This document shows positions 1-9,511 of a stretch of 64,000 nucleotides of DNA, piece after piece. Source of the DNA: JANSWP01 sp041941305 (lineage in GTDB: Bacteria > Bacteroidota > Bacteroidia > Chitinophagales > Saprospiraceae); assembly GCA_041941305.1 (NCBI GenBank), contig JBGTQJ010000007.1, positions 62,001 through 126,000 on the forward strand. Reading direction: 5' to 3'. The notes beneath the pieces were generated by a model. It was not told the origin of the DNA. It worked only from the letters and a program-made list of their open reading frames with translations, and made no database searches. The position numbers and the translations under genes were made by a program. The stretch's first letter is position 1, and every line of letters begins with the position of its first letter.

Positions 1-2166
1 ACCAGGCATTACCATTTCAGGTGTAAAAGTGGCAGTAGCTCCTGCTGGCAGCCCGGCGACACTTAAAGTGATCATTTCTGAAAAACCAGCCAGCGCTGCA
101 GTAGTTAATTCAATATCAACTGAGGAAGGCAAACACAAACTTTCACCTTCTATGATCGGAGCATTAAAGGCGAAGTTCGGAGTAGAGGCTGGAACAATTT
201 CAAAATTAGCATTGGAAATATCAAAAAAGATATTGTCCGCAGCTTTCACTTTTACTCGAACATTAGCTCCTACTTCATCTGGAACTACTATAAATTGGGA
301 ACCATCATTTGCCGTATTTTCTGCCAATGTGATAGGGTAATTAAATCCTCCATCGGTTGACAAATAAATATTCACTCTTTGGCAATTGACTGGAGCGATA
401 TCCGTATTGGATACATCCCAGGTAACCTCTACATAGTCTCCCACTTCCCAGGTTTCGGTGCCATCATTTGGACTATTTACCAGGAATGGGCCAGCTCCGT
501 CGATCGTTTGAAATGCAACATCTGCGAAATCAAAGCCCCCACCACCAGGATGACAATCCCGTACTGAAAAACGGAAAGTAAAATCACGGGAATAATCCAC
601 CAACACTTCTGTGATGTCTGAAGCATTGTTCACAATTGTAGATATCTTTGGAAAGATTCTGGTTGGATTGTTGGTGGGAGGATAGGAACGAAATGCAGGT
701 GAATTTAGGACAGGCATACCTAAAATCGCCAAAGTATCTGCCGCGTCGTATTGTTCCCAGTTGTACAAAAAGTTATTGTCTTCATCATCAGTACCTGAAC
801 CTGTCAGTTCAAAAGGTGTCAAAATTGGAATAAAAAATCCACTGGCGTCATTTACAGAAGCAGTTGGCGTTGTATTATCTGTTGAAATAACTTCAGCACA
901 GGATCCACCTGATATTATGTTTCTGGAAAAATTGCGAATTCTGGTAATTGCATTGATGTGATAATAATCGTCATCTACAGCTTGAACATAATTTGGCCCA
1001 CAATCACTGGCTCCTGCATAACACATGATGGTACTTCCGCTGCCTGGCTCAAAGCCTGTTGTCCAGCTTTCATTATCTGCATCGCAGAAGTTAAAATTGT
1101 GCAATGCTGAAAACTGATGCCCCATTTCATGGGCTACAATGATGTAAAATAATGCTCCAGCATAAGCTCCAAAAGTAGAAGAGCTTGCTCTTGCTTTTGC
1201 ATTATCATTGCATACTCCTCCTGTCTGTGCAAGTCCACCAGCATTGGTTCCAAAAACATGCCCTATATCGTAACCATCCTGAGTGAACGCGGTATTCAAG
1301 GCAAAAAAGTTTTCTGTATTTAAATCTTCCGGATTTCCATTGGTAAACCCATCTGTAACGGGGTTGCTAAAAAATACAGCTTCCACATTATCAATCAATT
1401 CTAAGCGAATCGCAACGTCCTTTTCCAAAATGCTATTTACATTATTGATTATCGTAGTTACACTTGCCAATACATTTGGAATGCTATTACCATGTGAACT
1501 GTAAAACTCTGCTGTAGTAGCTACTGCCAATCGATATTTGTGCAAATTGATGGGGTCTCCCAGGCTTCTATCTTCTACATTTCCATTATTGAACCTGGGT
1601 AAATCATAATCCTGGGCTACATCTTCATCATGCTTGACCTGACAGGCATGTTGAGGTGTTGTAATTCCAAAATCCACTTCCTGAATATCAAAGCTGATGT
1701 AATATTGCGTCTGACCAGAAGCATATGGATTGATCAAAACAGTTCCACCATTTGTATGAAGAATGGCATTGAATCCCTGTGAGCTATAATCCATGCGAAT
1801 GGTCACTGATGGATTTTCAACACTTTTTCCAGCAAAAGTTTTGATTTGTGGATACTTGGCTGCCAAACCAGGAGCAAAAATGGGTGATTCGACAATTTCA
1901 AAAACTTCGAACGCTCCATTCGGCAATGGCATTGAAAATTGAATTGGCGCATCAGCAGTGTTTTCCATAGGTGCCGTTCGCAATGTTTCTATCATTCCCT
2001 GAAAATCCAGCGCCAGGACGCGGTATTGATTTGGTAACTGCGTGATCTCAGCATTTTCAGGAAGAACAACCTGTTCCTCAGCAACATCATTCCAGAAATT
2101 GTTTGCCTCGATTTGAGCGGAAAAAAGCGAAGAAAGAAAGAAAAATAAGGTAAGTATTTTTTTCAT
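1..2166 (-). CDS. Secreted reprolysin-like zinc metalloprotease, 3' part missing (window edge)
   Basis: The reading frame is open from an ATG at 2166 to the left edge, so the C-terminus lies outside the window. The translation starts with a signal peptide (MKKILTLFFFLSSLFSAQIEA). A propeptide-like region follows, then a catalytic domain with the zinc motif HEMGHQFSALH and a Met-turn (IMCYAGAS). It resembles the next gene (2292-5966) along its whole visible length, including the sequence around the zinc site, so the two are tandem paralogues. By analogy it probably continues into Ig-like domains and a type IX sorting tail. It is likely an exported endopeptidase; the substrate is unknown. Family assignment is firm; the role is inferred. 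Confidence 0.88.
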   Translation of the reverse strand, partial: MKKILTLFFFLSSLFSAQIEANNFWNDVAEEQVVLPENAEITQLPNQYRVLALDFQGMIETLRTAPMENTADAPIQFSMPLPNGAFEVFEIVESPIFAPGLAAKYPQIKTFAGKSVENPSVTIRMDYSSQGFNAILHTNGGTVLINPYASGQTQYYISFDIQEVDFGITTPQHACQVKHDEDVAQDYDLPRFNNGNVEDRSLGDPINLHKYRLAVATTAEFYSSHGNSIPNVLASVTTIINNVNSILEKDVAIRLELIDNVEAVFFSNPVTDGFTNGNPEDLNTENFFALNTAFTQDGYDIGHVFGTNAGGLAQTGGVCNDNAKARASSSTFGAYAGALFYIIVAHEMGHQFSALHNFNFCDADNESWTTGFEPGSGSTIMCYAGASDCGPNYVQAVDDDYYHINAITRIRNFSRNIISGGSCAEVISTDNTTPTASVNDASGFFIPILTPFELTGSGTDDEDNNFLYNWEQYDAADTLAILGMPVLNSPAFRSYPPTNNPTRIFPKISTIVNNASDITEVLVDYSRDFTFRFSVRDCHPGGGGFDFADVAFQTIDGAGPFLVNSPNDGTETWEVGDYVEVTWDVSNTDIAPVNCQRVNIYLSTDGGFNYPITLAENTANDGSQFIVVPDEVGANVRVKVKAADNIFFDISNANFEIVPASTPNFAFNAPIIEGESLCLPSSVDIELTTAALAGFSEMITLSVAGLPAGATATFTPEMVMPG

Positions 2167-2218
2167 AAGCATTGGTTGAGTGTTATATGTTTGAAAACAT
2201 CCCAAAATTTAAAATTAA

Positions 2219-2249
2219 AATCATTGTGGACATCGAGCCCACAATGATT
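2219..2249 (-). terminator. Hairpin terminator after the second metalloprotease
   Basis: Perfect 11-bp arms (AATCATTGTGG / CCACAATGATT) enclose a 9-nt loop. On the minus strand the stem is followed by a T-rich stretch. It lies just downstream of the minus-strand gene ending at 2292 and upstream of the paralogue starting at 2166, so the two tandem proteases are probably transcribed separately. Confidence 0.6.
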
Positions 2250-2291
2250 CTTTATAAGTACTTGGAAGTCCGGGATGACTAAATTTCAATG

Positions 2292-5200
2292 TTATCTTTG
2301 AATGACAAATCTTTTTGTCAATATAGTATCCGTTAATTGGAAATTGACAAAATAGATGCCTCCAGCAAAACCTGAAGTATTGATTTCTATATTATCGTGA
2401 ATGAAATTGAATTGTCTTTGTGACAACAACCTGCCAGTAACATCTACAATATTCAATGTCACTTTCTCATCAATTGGCTGGTCAATTGCAATATTCAACA
2501 AATCTGTAGCTGGATTTGGAAAGAGCGTAATACTAGATTCCAAAACAGCTTCATCTGTATTAACAGGTGCATTGTTGTCGATAATAATATTAAATCTATC
2601 AACACCTACAAACCCTCCTGTACCATCCTCTACAACAAAGGTGAAGAAGTCAGTGAGTGTACCTGTGACTTGATGCTCATAGCGAACCTTATAAACATCT
2701 ATTTGTCCTTGTAAGAATTGATCACCAACATTGATTGGATTTCCGTTCAAGGTTATGACTCCATTCTTAGGTGCTTCTACAATGGTATAAACCAATTCAT
2801 TGTTACTATTGTCCTCATCTTCCACCTTCAACTTCGAGGGGGCAATCGCCCGACTATCCAAATCAGGGACTCTCAAGGTATCATTAACAGTGATAAAAGG
2901 ACTCTTAGGAGTGGTATTGGCACAAAACTGAACACCCCAACCTTGCACATATCCTCCATTCCCTAAATTGGTTGTCACTTTTACTTCCAAAAGCCAGGTA
3001 CCAAAAGTGGATTCCCCATCAAAAGTAGACAATGATTCATGAGGCAAATAAGACAAACCGCCAACTGGAGGACAGGAAATGTCAAAAGCAGCTTCATCGT
3101 CCAAGTTAAAATTGAAAGGAATCACAAAGCAGGGTAAATCTCCAAATAGCTTTACCCTGGTACCTGCGGGACTGGTAATGTGTGCCTCAAGATCAGCTAG
3201 CACATCATGCTCCCCTTTCAAACTTCTGATATTAACATCGGTAATGATACCATCTTCCAGAACTATTAATTCTGAACTAATGGTTGGTGTACCTTGAACG
3301 GGGATGTTTTTAGGGATGTCTACACTTTCGTAATCTACACAATCTGAGGTGAAGGTGTGGAAAGCGAAGGGGGTTAAATACTCTCCAACTCCACATTTTT
3401 CATGATAAGGGCGAATTCTCCAATAATACAATTCATTTTCAATAAACCCTTGATCTGGCGTGAAAATGTTTTCCTGAATTCCATATGCAGCGTCTAGAAT
3501 TGTCCCAGACTCAAAAGTTGGACTTGTGGCAATTTCAATATCGTATTGATAAGCATTTGGCATGTCAACCCATTCAAATTCTGAGATAAGAGGTAAACTT
3601 GTTGCTCCATTTGAAGGTAGTAACATTTTCAAACTTGAGAAGTCATTATTGATGACTTCAAAATTTAAGGTCATGAATGCCGTATCCGTTCCATTACCAA
3701 CTGCAATAACATCTACCATAAAATCCCCAAATTCAGTCGCATCATTCATATTAATGTTGAGCATCACCGTTTCTCCTGGATTCACCAAATCAGAACTAAA
3801 TTCGTAGGTTGAATTCAATGGGAGACCTCCAACTATTTCAAAAGATAGTGATTCATCATATCCCAAAATTGCATCTGTATAAAACTCTAAATTAAAATCA
3901 GAATCATTGGGTACGCATACAGAACGAAATTCTGAGGAAGCATTTACAATAAAGCCAGGTTCAGTTGCTGGCTCAATTCTATGATTAAAATTGGATAAGT
4001 CAAAAAAGATATTGTTAGCAGCCTCCACTCTGATTCTTGCTTCCGTTGAAGTGATATTTGGGACAAAAACCTCTTGGGAACCATCATTGGCTGTATAAGT
4101 GGATAACACATAAGGATAATTGTATCCGCCATCAGTGGATAATTTAATATTCACTGCTTTACAATTAACTAAATCCCCATCTGTCCCAGCTACGTCCCAT
4201 AATATCTCCACCAACTGCCCAGACTGCCATTCTTCAGTTCCATCATTTGGGTATTGAACAAGAAAAGGGCCCGCTTCATCAGTTGTTTGAAATGCAATTT
4301 CAGCCCAATCTGTACCACCTGCGCCCGGATGACAGTCTCTTATCGAAAAACGAAAGGTAAAATCACGCGAATAATCTACAAGGACTTCATTTTTATCAAA
4401 ACCATTATTCAATATAGTTTCTATTCTTGGAAATACTCTATTCAAATTAGTCGAGGGAGGAAAAGATCGAAAAGCTGGAGAAGTACCTTCAGGAGAACCT
4501 AAAGTTGCAAGTATTGGGGAAGCGTCATATTCTTCCCAATTATAAAGCATGCTAAGATCTTCGTCATCACTAGCTTCTCCTATCAATTCAAATGGAGTCA
4601 GGATTGGTATGTAAAAATCCCCTTCAGTTGGGATTGAGGCAGTCGGTGTAGTGTTATCAGTTGCAAGTTTTACCGCACAAAGTCCACCAGAACCAAGATC
4701 TCTACTAAAATTAAAGATTCGATTCATCGCATTTATGTGGTAATAAGGTTCATTTACATTTTGAACATAATTTGAACCACAATTACTAGCTCCAGCATAA
4801 CACATTATGGTACTACCACTTCCAGGCTCAAAACCAGTTCCCAAGCTTTCGTTTTGGCTATCACAAAAGTTGAAATTGTGGGTAGCTGAAAATTGATGCC
4901 CCATTTCGTGTGCTACAATAATAAAGAACAAAGAACCGGAGTATGCGCCAAATGTAGAAGAACTAGCATTTGCCTTTGAGAAGTTATTTTCATTTCCTGG
5001 AATAAAATTGCTACAGACCCCAGCAAGGGAAGCCAATCCTCCTGCATTAGTCCCGAAAGCATGACCGATGTCATACCCAAATTGTGTATATGCATTATTC
5101 AAAATTCCAGGGCATTCACTATTTAAAGCTGGAGGACTCCCATTCGTTAATCCATCTGTAGAAGGGTTGTCAAATAAGGTTTTATCTGCATCATCAACAA

Positions 5201-5966
5201 GTATCAGTCGATTACCAATATCTTTTTCCATTACACTGTTTACATTATTGATAATAGTTGTAACACTAGCTAAAACTGTGGGTACGGTACCTCCATGGGA
5301 AAGAAAAAATTCAGCTGTCGTTGCTACACCTACTCTATATCTATGCAATGTAACTGGATTCCCAGCGCTTCTATCATTAGCAAAACCATCTTGTTCATCT
5401 GAAAGATAATAATCGTGAAAATCTTCATCATCATGTTTTACTTGACATGAATATTCAGGAGCAATTGGTTCAAAGGGAACTTTATTGATTCTAAAACTCA
5501 TGTAGTATTGAGTCTGACCAAAAATATAAGGATCTACCATAACTGTCCCACCTTCTGCATGAATGATTGCATGAAAACCATTTGGACCATAATCAAAACG
5601 AGTAGTTACTGCGGGCTTATCTATTTGATAACCTGAGTAAGTTTTTATATCGGGAAATTTTTCTGCCATGCCTTGTGGGAAGATGGGGGACTCGTATATT
5701 TTGAAAATTGGAGAGGTCCCATCTGGTAGAGGAAGTCTTAAGGTTAACTCCTTTTCTGAGGTAAACTCCATTGGTGCTTTTATCAAATAGTCTTTTAGAT
5801 TAGTTAAATCCAAAGAAAGTGTTCTATACTCTAGGGGAATTAAAGAGGGCTCTGCATCCTCCGGCAACACCATCTCACTCTCCGCCACATCTACCCAAAA
5901 ATTCCCCTGTGCCAGGAGGAAGGAAAAAGAGAAAACGGTCAATAAGGAAACTAGAAAAGTTCTCAT
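2292..5966 (-). CDS. Secreted reprolysin-like metalloprotease with P-domain and T9SS type A sorting tail
   Basis: 1224 residues. Signal peptide at 1-20 ending LLAQ. The catalytic domain spans about 205-430, with zinc motif HEMGHQFSATH at 353-363 and Met-turn IMCYAGAS near 388, as in reprolysin-like (M12B-like) peptidases of Bacteroidota. Middle and C-terminal parts contain Ig/fibronectin-like segments, a region like the proprotein-convertase P-domain (near 890-1020) and a cadherin-like segment. The last ~80 residues form a type IX sorting domain (LFPNPATDLLNI; ends TKRFVIQR), so the protein is expected to cross the outer membrane and be anchored or released at the surface. It is the complete member of a tandem pair with the truncated upstream copy. 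Substrate unknown. Confidence 0.92.
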   Translation of the reverse strand: MRTFLVSLLTVFSFSFLLAQGNFWVDVAESEMVLPEDAEPSLIPLEYRTLSLDLTNLKDYLIKAPMEFTSEKELTLRLPLPDGTSPIFKIYESPIFPQGMAEKFPDIKTYSGYQIDKPAVTTRFDYGPNGFHAIIHAEGGTVMVDPYIFGQTQYYMSFRINKVPFEPIAPEYSCQVKHDDEDFHDYYLSDEQDGFANDRSAGNPVTLHRYRVGVATTAEFFLSHGGTVPTVLASVTTIINNVNSVMEKDIGNRLILVDDADKTLFDNPSTDGLTNGSPPALNSECPGILNNAYTQFGYDIGHAFGTNAGGLASLAGVCSNFIPGNENNFSKANASSSTFGAYSGSLFFIIVAHEMGHQFSATHNFNFCDSQNESLGTGFEPGSGSTIMCYAGASNCGSNYVQNVNEPYYHINAMNRIFNFSRDLGSGGLCAVKLATDNTTPTASIPTEGDFYIPILTPFELIGEASDDEDLSMLYNWEEYDASPILATLGSPEGTSPAFRSFPPSTNLNRVFPRIETILNNGFDKNEVLVDYSRDFTFRFSIRDCHPGAGGTDWAEIAFQTTDEAGPFLVQYPNDGTEEWQSGQLVEILWDVAGTDGDLVNCKAVNIKLSTDGGYNYPYVLSTYTANDGSQEVFVPNITSTEARIRVEAANNIFFDLSNFNHRIEPATEPGFIVNASSEFRSVCVPNDSDFNLEFYTDAILGYDESLSFEIVGGLPLNSTYEFSSDLVNPGETVMLNINMNDATEFGDFMVDVIAVGNGTDTAFMTLNFEVINNDFSSLKMLLPSNGATSLPLISEFEWVDMPNAYQYDIEIATSPTFESGTILDAAYGIQENIFTPDQGFIENELYYWRIRPYHEKCGVGEYLTPFAFHTFTSDCVDYESVDIPKNIPVQGTPTISSELIVLEDGIITDVNIRSLKGEHDVLADLEAHITSPAGTRVKLFGDLPCFVIPFNFNLDDEAAFDISCPPVGGLSYLPHESLSTFDGESTFGTWLLEVKVTTNLGNGGYVQGWGVQFCANTTPKSPFITVNDTLRVPDLDSRAIAPSKLKVEDEDNSNNELVYTIVEAPKNGVITLNGNPINVGDQFLQGQIDVYKVRYEHQVTGTLTDFFTFVVEDGTGGFVGVDRFNIIIDNNAPVNTDEAVLESSITLFPNPATDLLNIAIDQPIDEKVTLNIVDVTGRLLSQRQFNFIHDNIEINTSGFAGGIYFVNFQLTDTILTKRFVIQR

Positions 5967-6008
5967 AACACGCAGATTTTAGTTGTTCTTATTCTGGTTG
6001 TTGGGAAT

Positions 6009-6066
6009 TGGTTGGCTAGCTGCTGGTCTTATTGTGAACGATTTAAGATCAGCAGCTAGCCAACCA
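6009..6066. repeat. Long intergenic inverted repeat
   Basis: Perfect 17-bp arms (TGGTTGGCTAGCTGCTG at 6009-6025 and its complement at 6050-6066) flank a 24-nt loop. Weaker pairing extends outwards (TTCTGG / CCAGAA). It sits between the permease gene's 3' end and the metalloprotease start, both on the minus strand. No T-tract follows, so a simple terminator role is doubtful. Confidence 0.75.
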
Positions 6067-6166
6067 GTACCCAGAAAGAACGCCAAAATTACGCATCTGG
6101 ATTTTTATAAAGGAATGTAAGGGAAGTTTTGTCGGCTGTGTGATGCAGCCAAAGGAGATATTGCAA

Positions 6167-7366
6167 TTATGTTTCCTTTTTTTGTTCCCGAAATAATGCC
6201 CCAAATGCCAGCATTACTACAAATGCCAGGATGGCAGGAATCGTCCAGATAGCCAACCAATCGTGACCAATTGCCTCGCCGGCATCATTCAAAAAGGTAT
6301 ATTTCTTTACCACATGACCGGAATACACAGAACCAATGTACATGCCAACACCATAAGTAACCAGGGCGATCAAACCCTGTGCACTTGAGCGGACAGCTTC
6401 CGGAGCGGCTTTGTCGACATACACTTGCCCGGTAACAAAGAAAAAATCGTAGCACAAGCCATGCAATAAAATACCCCCATAGAGCATAAATACAAGCGTT
6501 TCATTATCTCCAAACGCAAACAGCAAATATCGCGCTACCCAACAAGCCACACCTATCAAAATCATTTTCTTGACGCCCAATTTCCTGAAAAAGAAGGGCA
6601 TTAGGAGCATAAATACGATTTCTGACATCTGCCCCATGGTCATTTTTCCTGCGGTATTGGTCATTCCCAACTCTCCCAAAAAGGGGTTTGTGAAGACATA
6701 ATAAAATGACAAGGGTATAGAGATCAATAAAGAGCTGATTATTAAAATCGCAAAGGATCTGTTTTTCATAAGCTTTAGGGCATCAAAGCCTAACAATTTT
6801 CCAACAGTAACGGCTTCTCCTTTCGCTTTGGGAGGTGTTTTGGGTAAGAAAAAACAAAAAGCGCCGGTCAGGACAGAAGCGACTGCCGCTAACTGGAATG
6901 GAAATATAGAATTCTCCATTCCCGAGATGATTAAGCCAACTACTATCCAGCCTATCGTCCCCAAAACCCGAATCCCGGGAAATTCCTTTTCAGGATCTGC
7001 CATTTGATGAAATGCTACAGCATTGGCGATTGCCAGCGTAGGCATGTAGCAAATTGAATACAACAACACCAACCAGTAAACTTCTGAAGGTGAAGTTAAT
7101 GTCGAAATCCACCACATGATCAAGCCACCAATGATGTGCAAACTCCCCAAAACCTTTTGCCCTTCAAAAAAGCGATCGGCTATCATACCTACAAAGAGCG
7201 GAGCGATGATAGCTGCCAGATGGACGGTGCTGTATGCATTACCGACATCAGTGCCGCTAAAACCCAGTTCTCCCCAGTACGTACTTGCGGTGACATACCA
7301 TGCTCCCCAGATAAAAAACTGAAGGAACATCATTATGGACAGTTGGATTCTCGTATTTGTGTTCAT
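6167..7366 (-). CDS. MFS transporter, nucleoside:H+ symporter (NupG-like) family
   Basis: 399 residues with about 12 hydrophobic segments. The N-terminus (IQLSIMMFLQFFIWGAWYVT) and the following WGELGFSGTDVG and PLFVGMIADRFF stretches are typical of the nucleoside:H+ symporter branch of the major facilitator superfamily (Nuc_H_symport). It acts in the inner membrane and probably imports nucleosides by proton symport. The gene stands alone, with long inverted repeats on both sides and no nucleoside-catabolism gene next to it. Members of this branch in Bacteroidota are also found with sugar-related genes, so the exact substrate is unproven. Confidence 0.85.
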   Translation of the reverse strand: MNTNTRIQLSIMMFLQFFIWGAWYVTASTYWGELGFSGTDVGNAYSTVHLAAIIAPLFVGMIADRFFEGQKVLGSLHIIGGLIMWWISTLTSPSEVYWLVLLYSICYMPTLAIANAVAFHQMADPEKEFPGIRVLGTIGWIVVGLIISGMENSIFPFQLAAVASVLTGAFCFFLPKTPPKAKGEAVTVGKLLGFDALKLMKNRSFAILIISSLLISIPLSFYYVFTNPFLGELGMTNTAGKMTMGQMSEIVFMLLMPFFFRKLGVKKMILIGVACWVARYLLFAFGDNETLVFMLYGGILLHGLCYDFFFVTGQVYVDKAAPEAVRSSAQGLIALVTYGVGMYIGSVYSGHVVKKYTFLNDAGEAIGHDWLAIWTIPAILAFVVMLAFGALFREQKKET

Positions 7367-7444
7367 AAGTCTTTCGTTTGAGCGTTTGGGAATTTGAGAC
7401 AGTTGTATGTTTTATCTCACTCCTCCAGAACGCTTTATCATTTT

Positions 7445-7486
7445 GGGTTCTGGTTGCTGGGTGCTAGTTACCAGCAAGCAGAGCCC
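7445..7486. repeat. Intergenic inverted repeat
   Basis: Arms GGGTTCTGGTTGCTGG (7445-7460) and CCAGCAAGCAGAGCCC (7471-7486) pair at 14 of 16 positions around a 10-nt loop. It lies in the divergent gap between the permease (minus) and the redox operon (plus). It resembles the other palindromes in shape, not in sequence. Confidence 0.6.
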
Positions 7487-7537
7487 CTTCTTTCGAAGCC
7501 CGAAAAATAGGAAAATTTAGGGTTTCTCGAAATTTGC

Positions 7538-7545
7538 TACTTTAG
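7538..7545 (+). promoter_or_regulatory. Possible -7 box of the redox operon
   Basis: TACTTTAG matches the Bacteroidota -7 consensus TAnnTTTG at 7 of 8 positions, 20 nt before the ATG at 7566. I could not place a well-spaced -33 TTG element. It would drive the genes at 7566-10354. Confidence 0.35.
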
Positions 7546-7565
7546 TTGCGAAAAAACTGGAAAAA

Positions 7566-7772
7566 ATGGTCGTCAATATGCTCATCAATGTCTTCCTGAT
7601 TTATTTGCTCATTGGTTTCCTATTTGCGCTCTACTTTGCCTTTAAAGGTGTAGGAAAAATAGATGAAGGTGCAGTTGAAGTTCCAAATTTCTTTCGAGTG
7701 CTCATCATTCCCGGCTCCATGGCTTTGTGGCCTTTTCTCTTAAAAACCTGGTTAAAAGCAAATCGAAAATGA
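7566..7772 (+). CDS. Small membrane protein of unknown function
   Basis: 68 residues, with a hydrophobic helix at about 5-27 (MLINVFLIYLLIGFLFALYF) and a second weaker one near 45-60 (IIPGSMALWPFLLKTWL). A basic tail ends KANRK. No family recognised. Its stop overlaps the next start (ATGA at 7769), so the two are translationally coupled. As the first gene of the operon with the Rieske membrane protein, it is likely an inner-membrane accessory subunit; this is inference from position only. Confidence 0.75.
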   Translation: MVVNMLINVFLIYLLIGFLFALYFAFKGVGKIDEGAVEVPNFFRVLIIPGSMALWPFLLKTWLKANRK

Positions 7773-8224
7773 TACATTCCTTGAGAAAACGCCACCGTTG
7801 GATGTGGTTGGCTTTAAGCATTTTATTGCCAATTGGTTTTATTGCCGCGGTATTGGCAGTTCCTGAAACTGTAGTGGAAAAAGATTTTCAGGTACGACAA
7901 CCAGTTTTATATTCCACTATAGTTTCTACAACTAAAGAGGATGGTTTTCAGGTTCACTTGAGGAAAGACGACAATTTACCAGGAAGACAAATTGAGGTGC
8001 TTGTAGAAAAGCCATTCAACATTCCCAATTCATTTGTCTACATCGCCAATCAAAAAACCGGTAAATTTCAGGATGCAGGACTTTTGGGCAAATTGGAAGG
8101 CATAGGCTCCTATCGATTCAATTTGGGAAATTTTGTAAACCCTCAAAATCCCGAAATTCATTTGCTTTTTTACGACCAAATCAAAAAAGAAGCCTTCAAA
8201 CAAATTACGGTTTCTACGAAATAA
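7769..8224 (+). CDS. Membrane-anchored exported protein of unknown function
   Basis: 151 residues from the ATG at 7769, which overlaps the previous stop. An earlier in-frame ATG at 7727 lies inside the upstream gene and adds only a basic stretch. A basic N-terminus is followed by one hydrophobic segment (WLALSILLPIGFIAAVLAV), giving a signal anchor. The rest, about 120 residues, looks like a soluble beta-rich domain with no cysteines and no known motif. Coupled to the small membrane protein before it and followed by the ferric-reductase/Rieske gene. Function unknown; I infer a periplasmic or surface-facing accessory role. Confidence 0.8.
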   Translation: MIHSLRKRHRWMWLALSILLPIGFIAAVLAVPETVVEKDFQVRQPVLYSTIVSTTKEDGFQVHLRKDDNLPGRQIEVLVEKPFNIPNSFVYIANQKTGKFQDAGLLGKLEGIGSYRFNLGNFVNPQNPEIHLLFYDQIKKEAFKQITVSTK

Positions 8225-8225
8225 T

Positions 8226-8298
8226 AGTGCTTAGTGTTTGGGTGTTCACTTGTTTACATCTCACAGTTAATGCATGAACGCCTAAACACCTCAGCACT
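8226..8298. repeat. Long imperfect inverted repeat inside the redox operon
   Basis: The left arm begins AGTGCTTAGTGTTTGGGTG (8226-8248) and the right arm ends ACACCTCAGCACT (8276-8298), with a loop of about 27 nt. It directly follows the stop codon at 8224 and ends 18 nt before the next ATG, so it lies between co-directional operon genes, where it could process or attenuate the transcript. Confidence 0.6.
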
Positions 8299-8316
8299 CA
8301 AACACAACAAACTCAA

Positions 8317-9351
8317 ATGGCAGTAAGCTACAAAGCCATACTTTGGAATCAGCAGAAAAAGATATATGATAAAGTGATGCTTGGGCTCATTGGACTTTAT
8401 TTAGTGCTTTTTGTATTATTGAATGTGATTTTCTTTTCGGAAATCACTGCGGAGACCCTCCTTATTAGAGCTACCGGCTCCTGTGCGATTATCATGCTCC
8501 ATGTGATTTTGATTATTGGACCACTTTGTCGTTTGGATAAAAGGTATTTGCCATTGCTCTACAATCGGCGACACCTGGGTGTTACCATGTTCCTTATTGC
8601 ATTCATTCATGGTGCTTTTAGCATGATCCATTTTCATGCATTGGGAGATTTAAATCCATTTGCTTCCTTGTTTCTTTCCAATACAGAATATTTATCCCTG
8701 ACCAACTTTCCTTTTCAGGTATTGGGCTTTTTTGCATTGCTCATTTTGTTTTTGATGGCTGCCACAAGTCACGATTTCTGGCTAAAAAATTTAGGCCCTA
8801 AAGTTTGGAAGTCCTTACATATGATGGTTTATGTGGCTTATGCCTTGCTCATCATGCATGTGCTTCTAGGGGTCATGCAATTGGAAAAATCGCCTGTTTA
8901 TGTCTTTTTAATTGGCGCTGGTATGATTTCAATCATTGGACTTCATTTAAAGGCAGCATTCCACGAAAAGAAAAGAGAATTTCGACTTAAGAGTCTTGCC
9001 AAAGAAGGATTCGTAAAGGTTTGTGAAGTGGATGAGATTGTTGAAAATCGGGCAAAAGTGGCTTTGATAGGAGAAGAAAACATCGCAGTCTTCAAATACG
9101 ATAGGAAAGTATCTGCAGTCAGCAATGTTTGCAAACATCAAAATGGACCCTTAGGCGAAGGAAAGATCGTTAATAGTTGTATTGTCTGCCCCTGGCATGC
9201 TTATCAATACCTTCCGGGGAATGGGCAATCTCCCCCACCTTTCAAAGAAAAAGTGTGTACTTATGATGTAAAAGTGGTAGCCTCGACAATTTATGTAAAT
9301 CCTAATCCACATCCGGAGGGTACACCAGTTGTGCCTGCTAAGATTTTTTAA
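8317..9351 (+). CDS. Ferric-reductase-like membrane protein fused to a Rieske [2Fe-2S] domain
   Basis: 344 residues. The N-terminal ~215 residues contain about six membrane helices with histidines suited to heme b ligation (LHVILIIGP near 61, FIHGAF at 97-98, FHALGD near 106, KSLHMMVYVAY near 168, MHVLLG near 181), as in the ferric reductase-like (YedZ/MsrQ/NOX-type) superfamily. A cytoplasmic Rieske domain follows, with C272-x-H274 and C291-x2-H294 (VCKH ... CPWH). Known domains suggest transmembrane electron transfer between a Rieske cluster and b-type hemes. The usual flavin/NAD(P)H domain of ferric reductases is absent. Physiological donor and acceptor are unknown. Confidence 0.88.
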   Translation: MAVSYKAILWNQQKKIYDKVMLGLIGLYLVLFVLLNVIFFSEITAETLLIRATGSCAIIMLHVILIIGPLCRLDKRYLPLLYNRRHLGVTMFLIAFIHGAFSMIHFHALGDLNPFASLFLSNTEYLSLTNFPFQVLGFFALLILFLMAATSHDFWLKNLGPKVWKSLHMMVYVAYALLIMHVLLGVMQLEKSPVYVFLIGAGMISIIGLHLKAAFHEKKREFRLKSLAKEGFVKVCEVDEIVENRAKVALIGEENIAVFKYDRKVSAVSNVCKHQNGPLGEGKIVNSCIVCPWHAYQYLPGNGQSPPPFKEKVCTYDVKVVASTIYVNPNPHPEGTPVVPAKIF

Positions 9352-9357
9352 TGTAGC

Positions 9358-9496
9358 CGCCCATTTTAATGGGCAGGCTTTAGTTTCTTTTCAACACCGA
9401 CCCAATAAAGCAGAGCTGTTTAGTTCTACTTAATTTTAAAATAATTAAAAATATTCTAATCAAAGAACTTAGCAGTCCTGCCCATAAAAACGGGCG
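9358..9496. repeat. Inverted repeat with 20-bp arms inside the redox operon
   Basis: The arms at 9358-9377 and 9477-9496 pair at 18 of 20 positions (CGCCCATTTTAATGGGCAGG and its near-complement), separated by about 99 nt of AT-rich DNA. Each arm is itself palindromic or nearly so (GCCCATT tt AATGGGC in the left arm), so alternative cruciform or hairpin forms are possible. It fills most of the 160-bp gap between the Rieske gene and the next gene. Confidence 0.7.
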
Positions 9497-9511
9497 ATTA
9501 CAAAAACAAAA

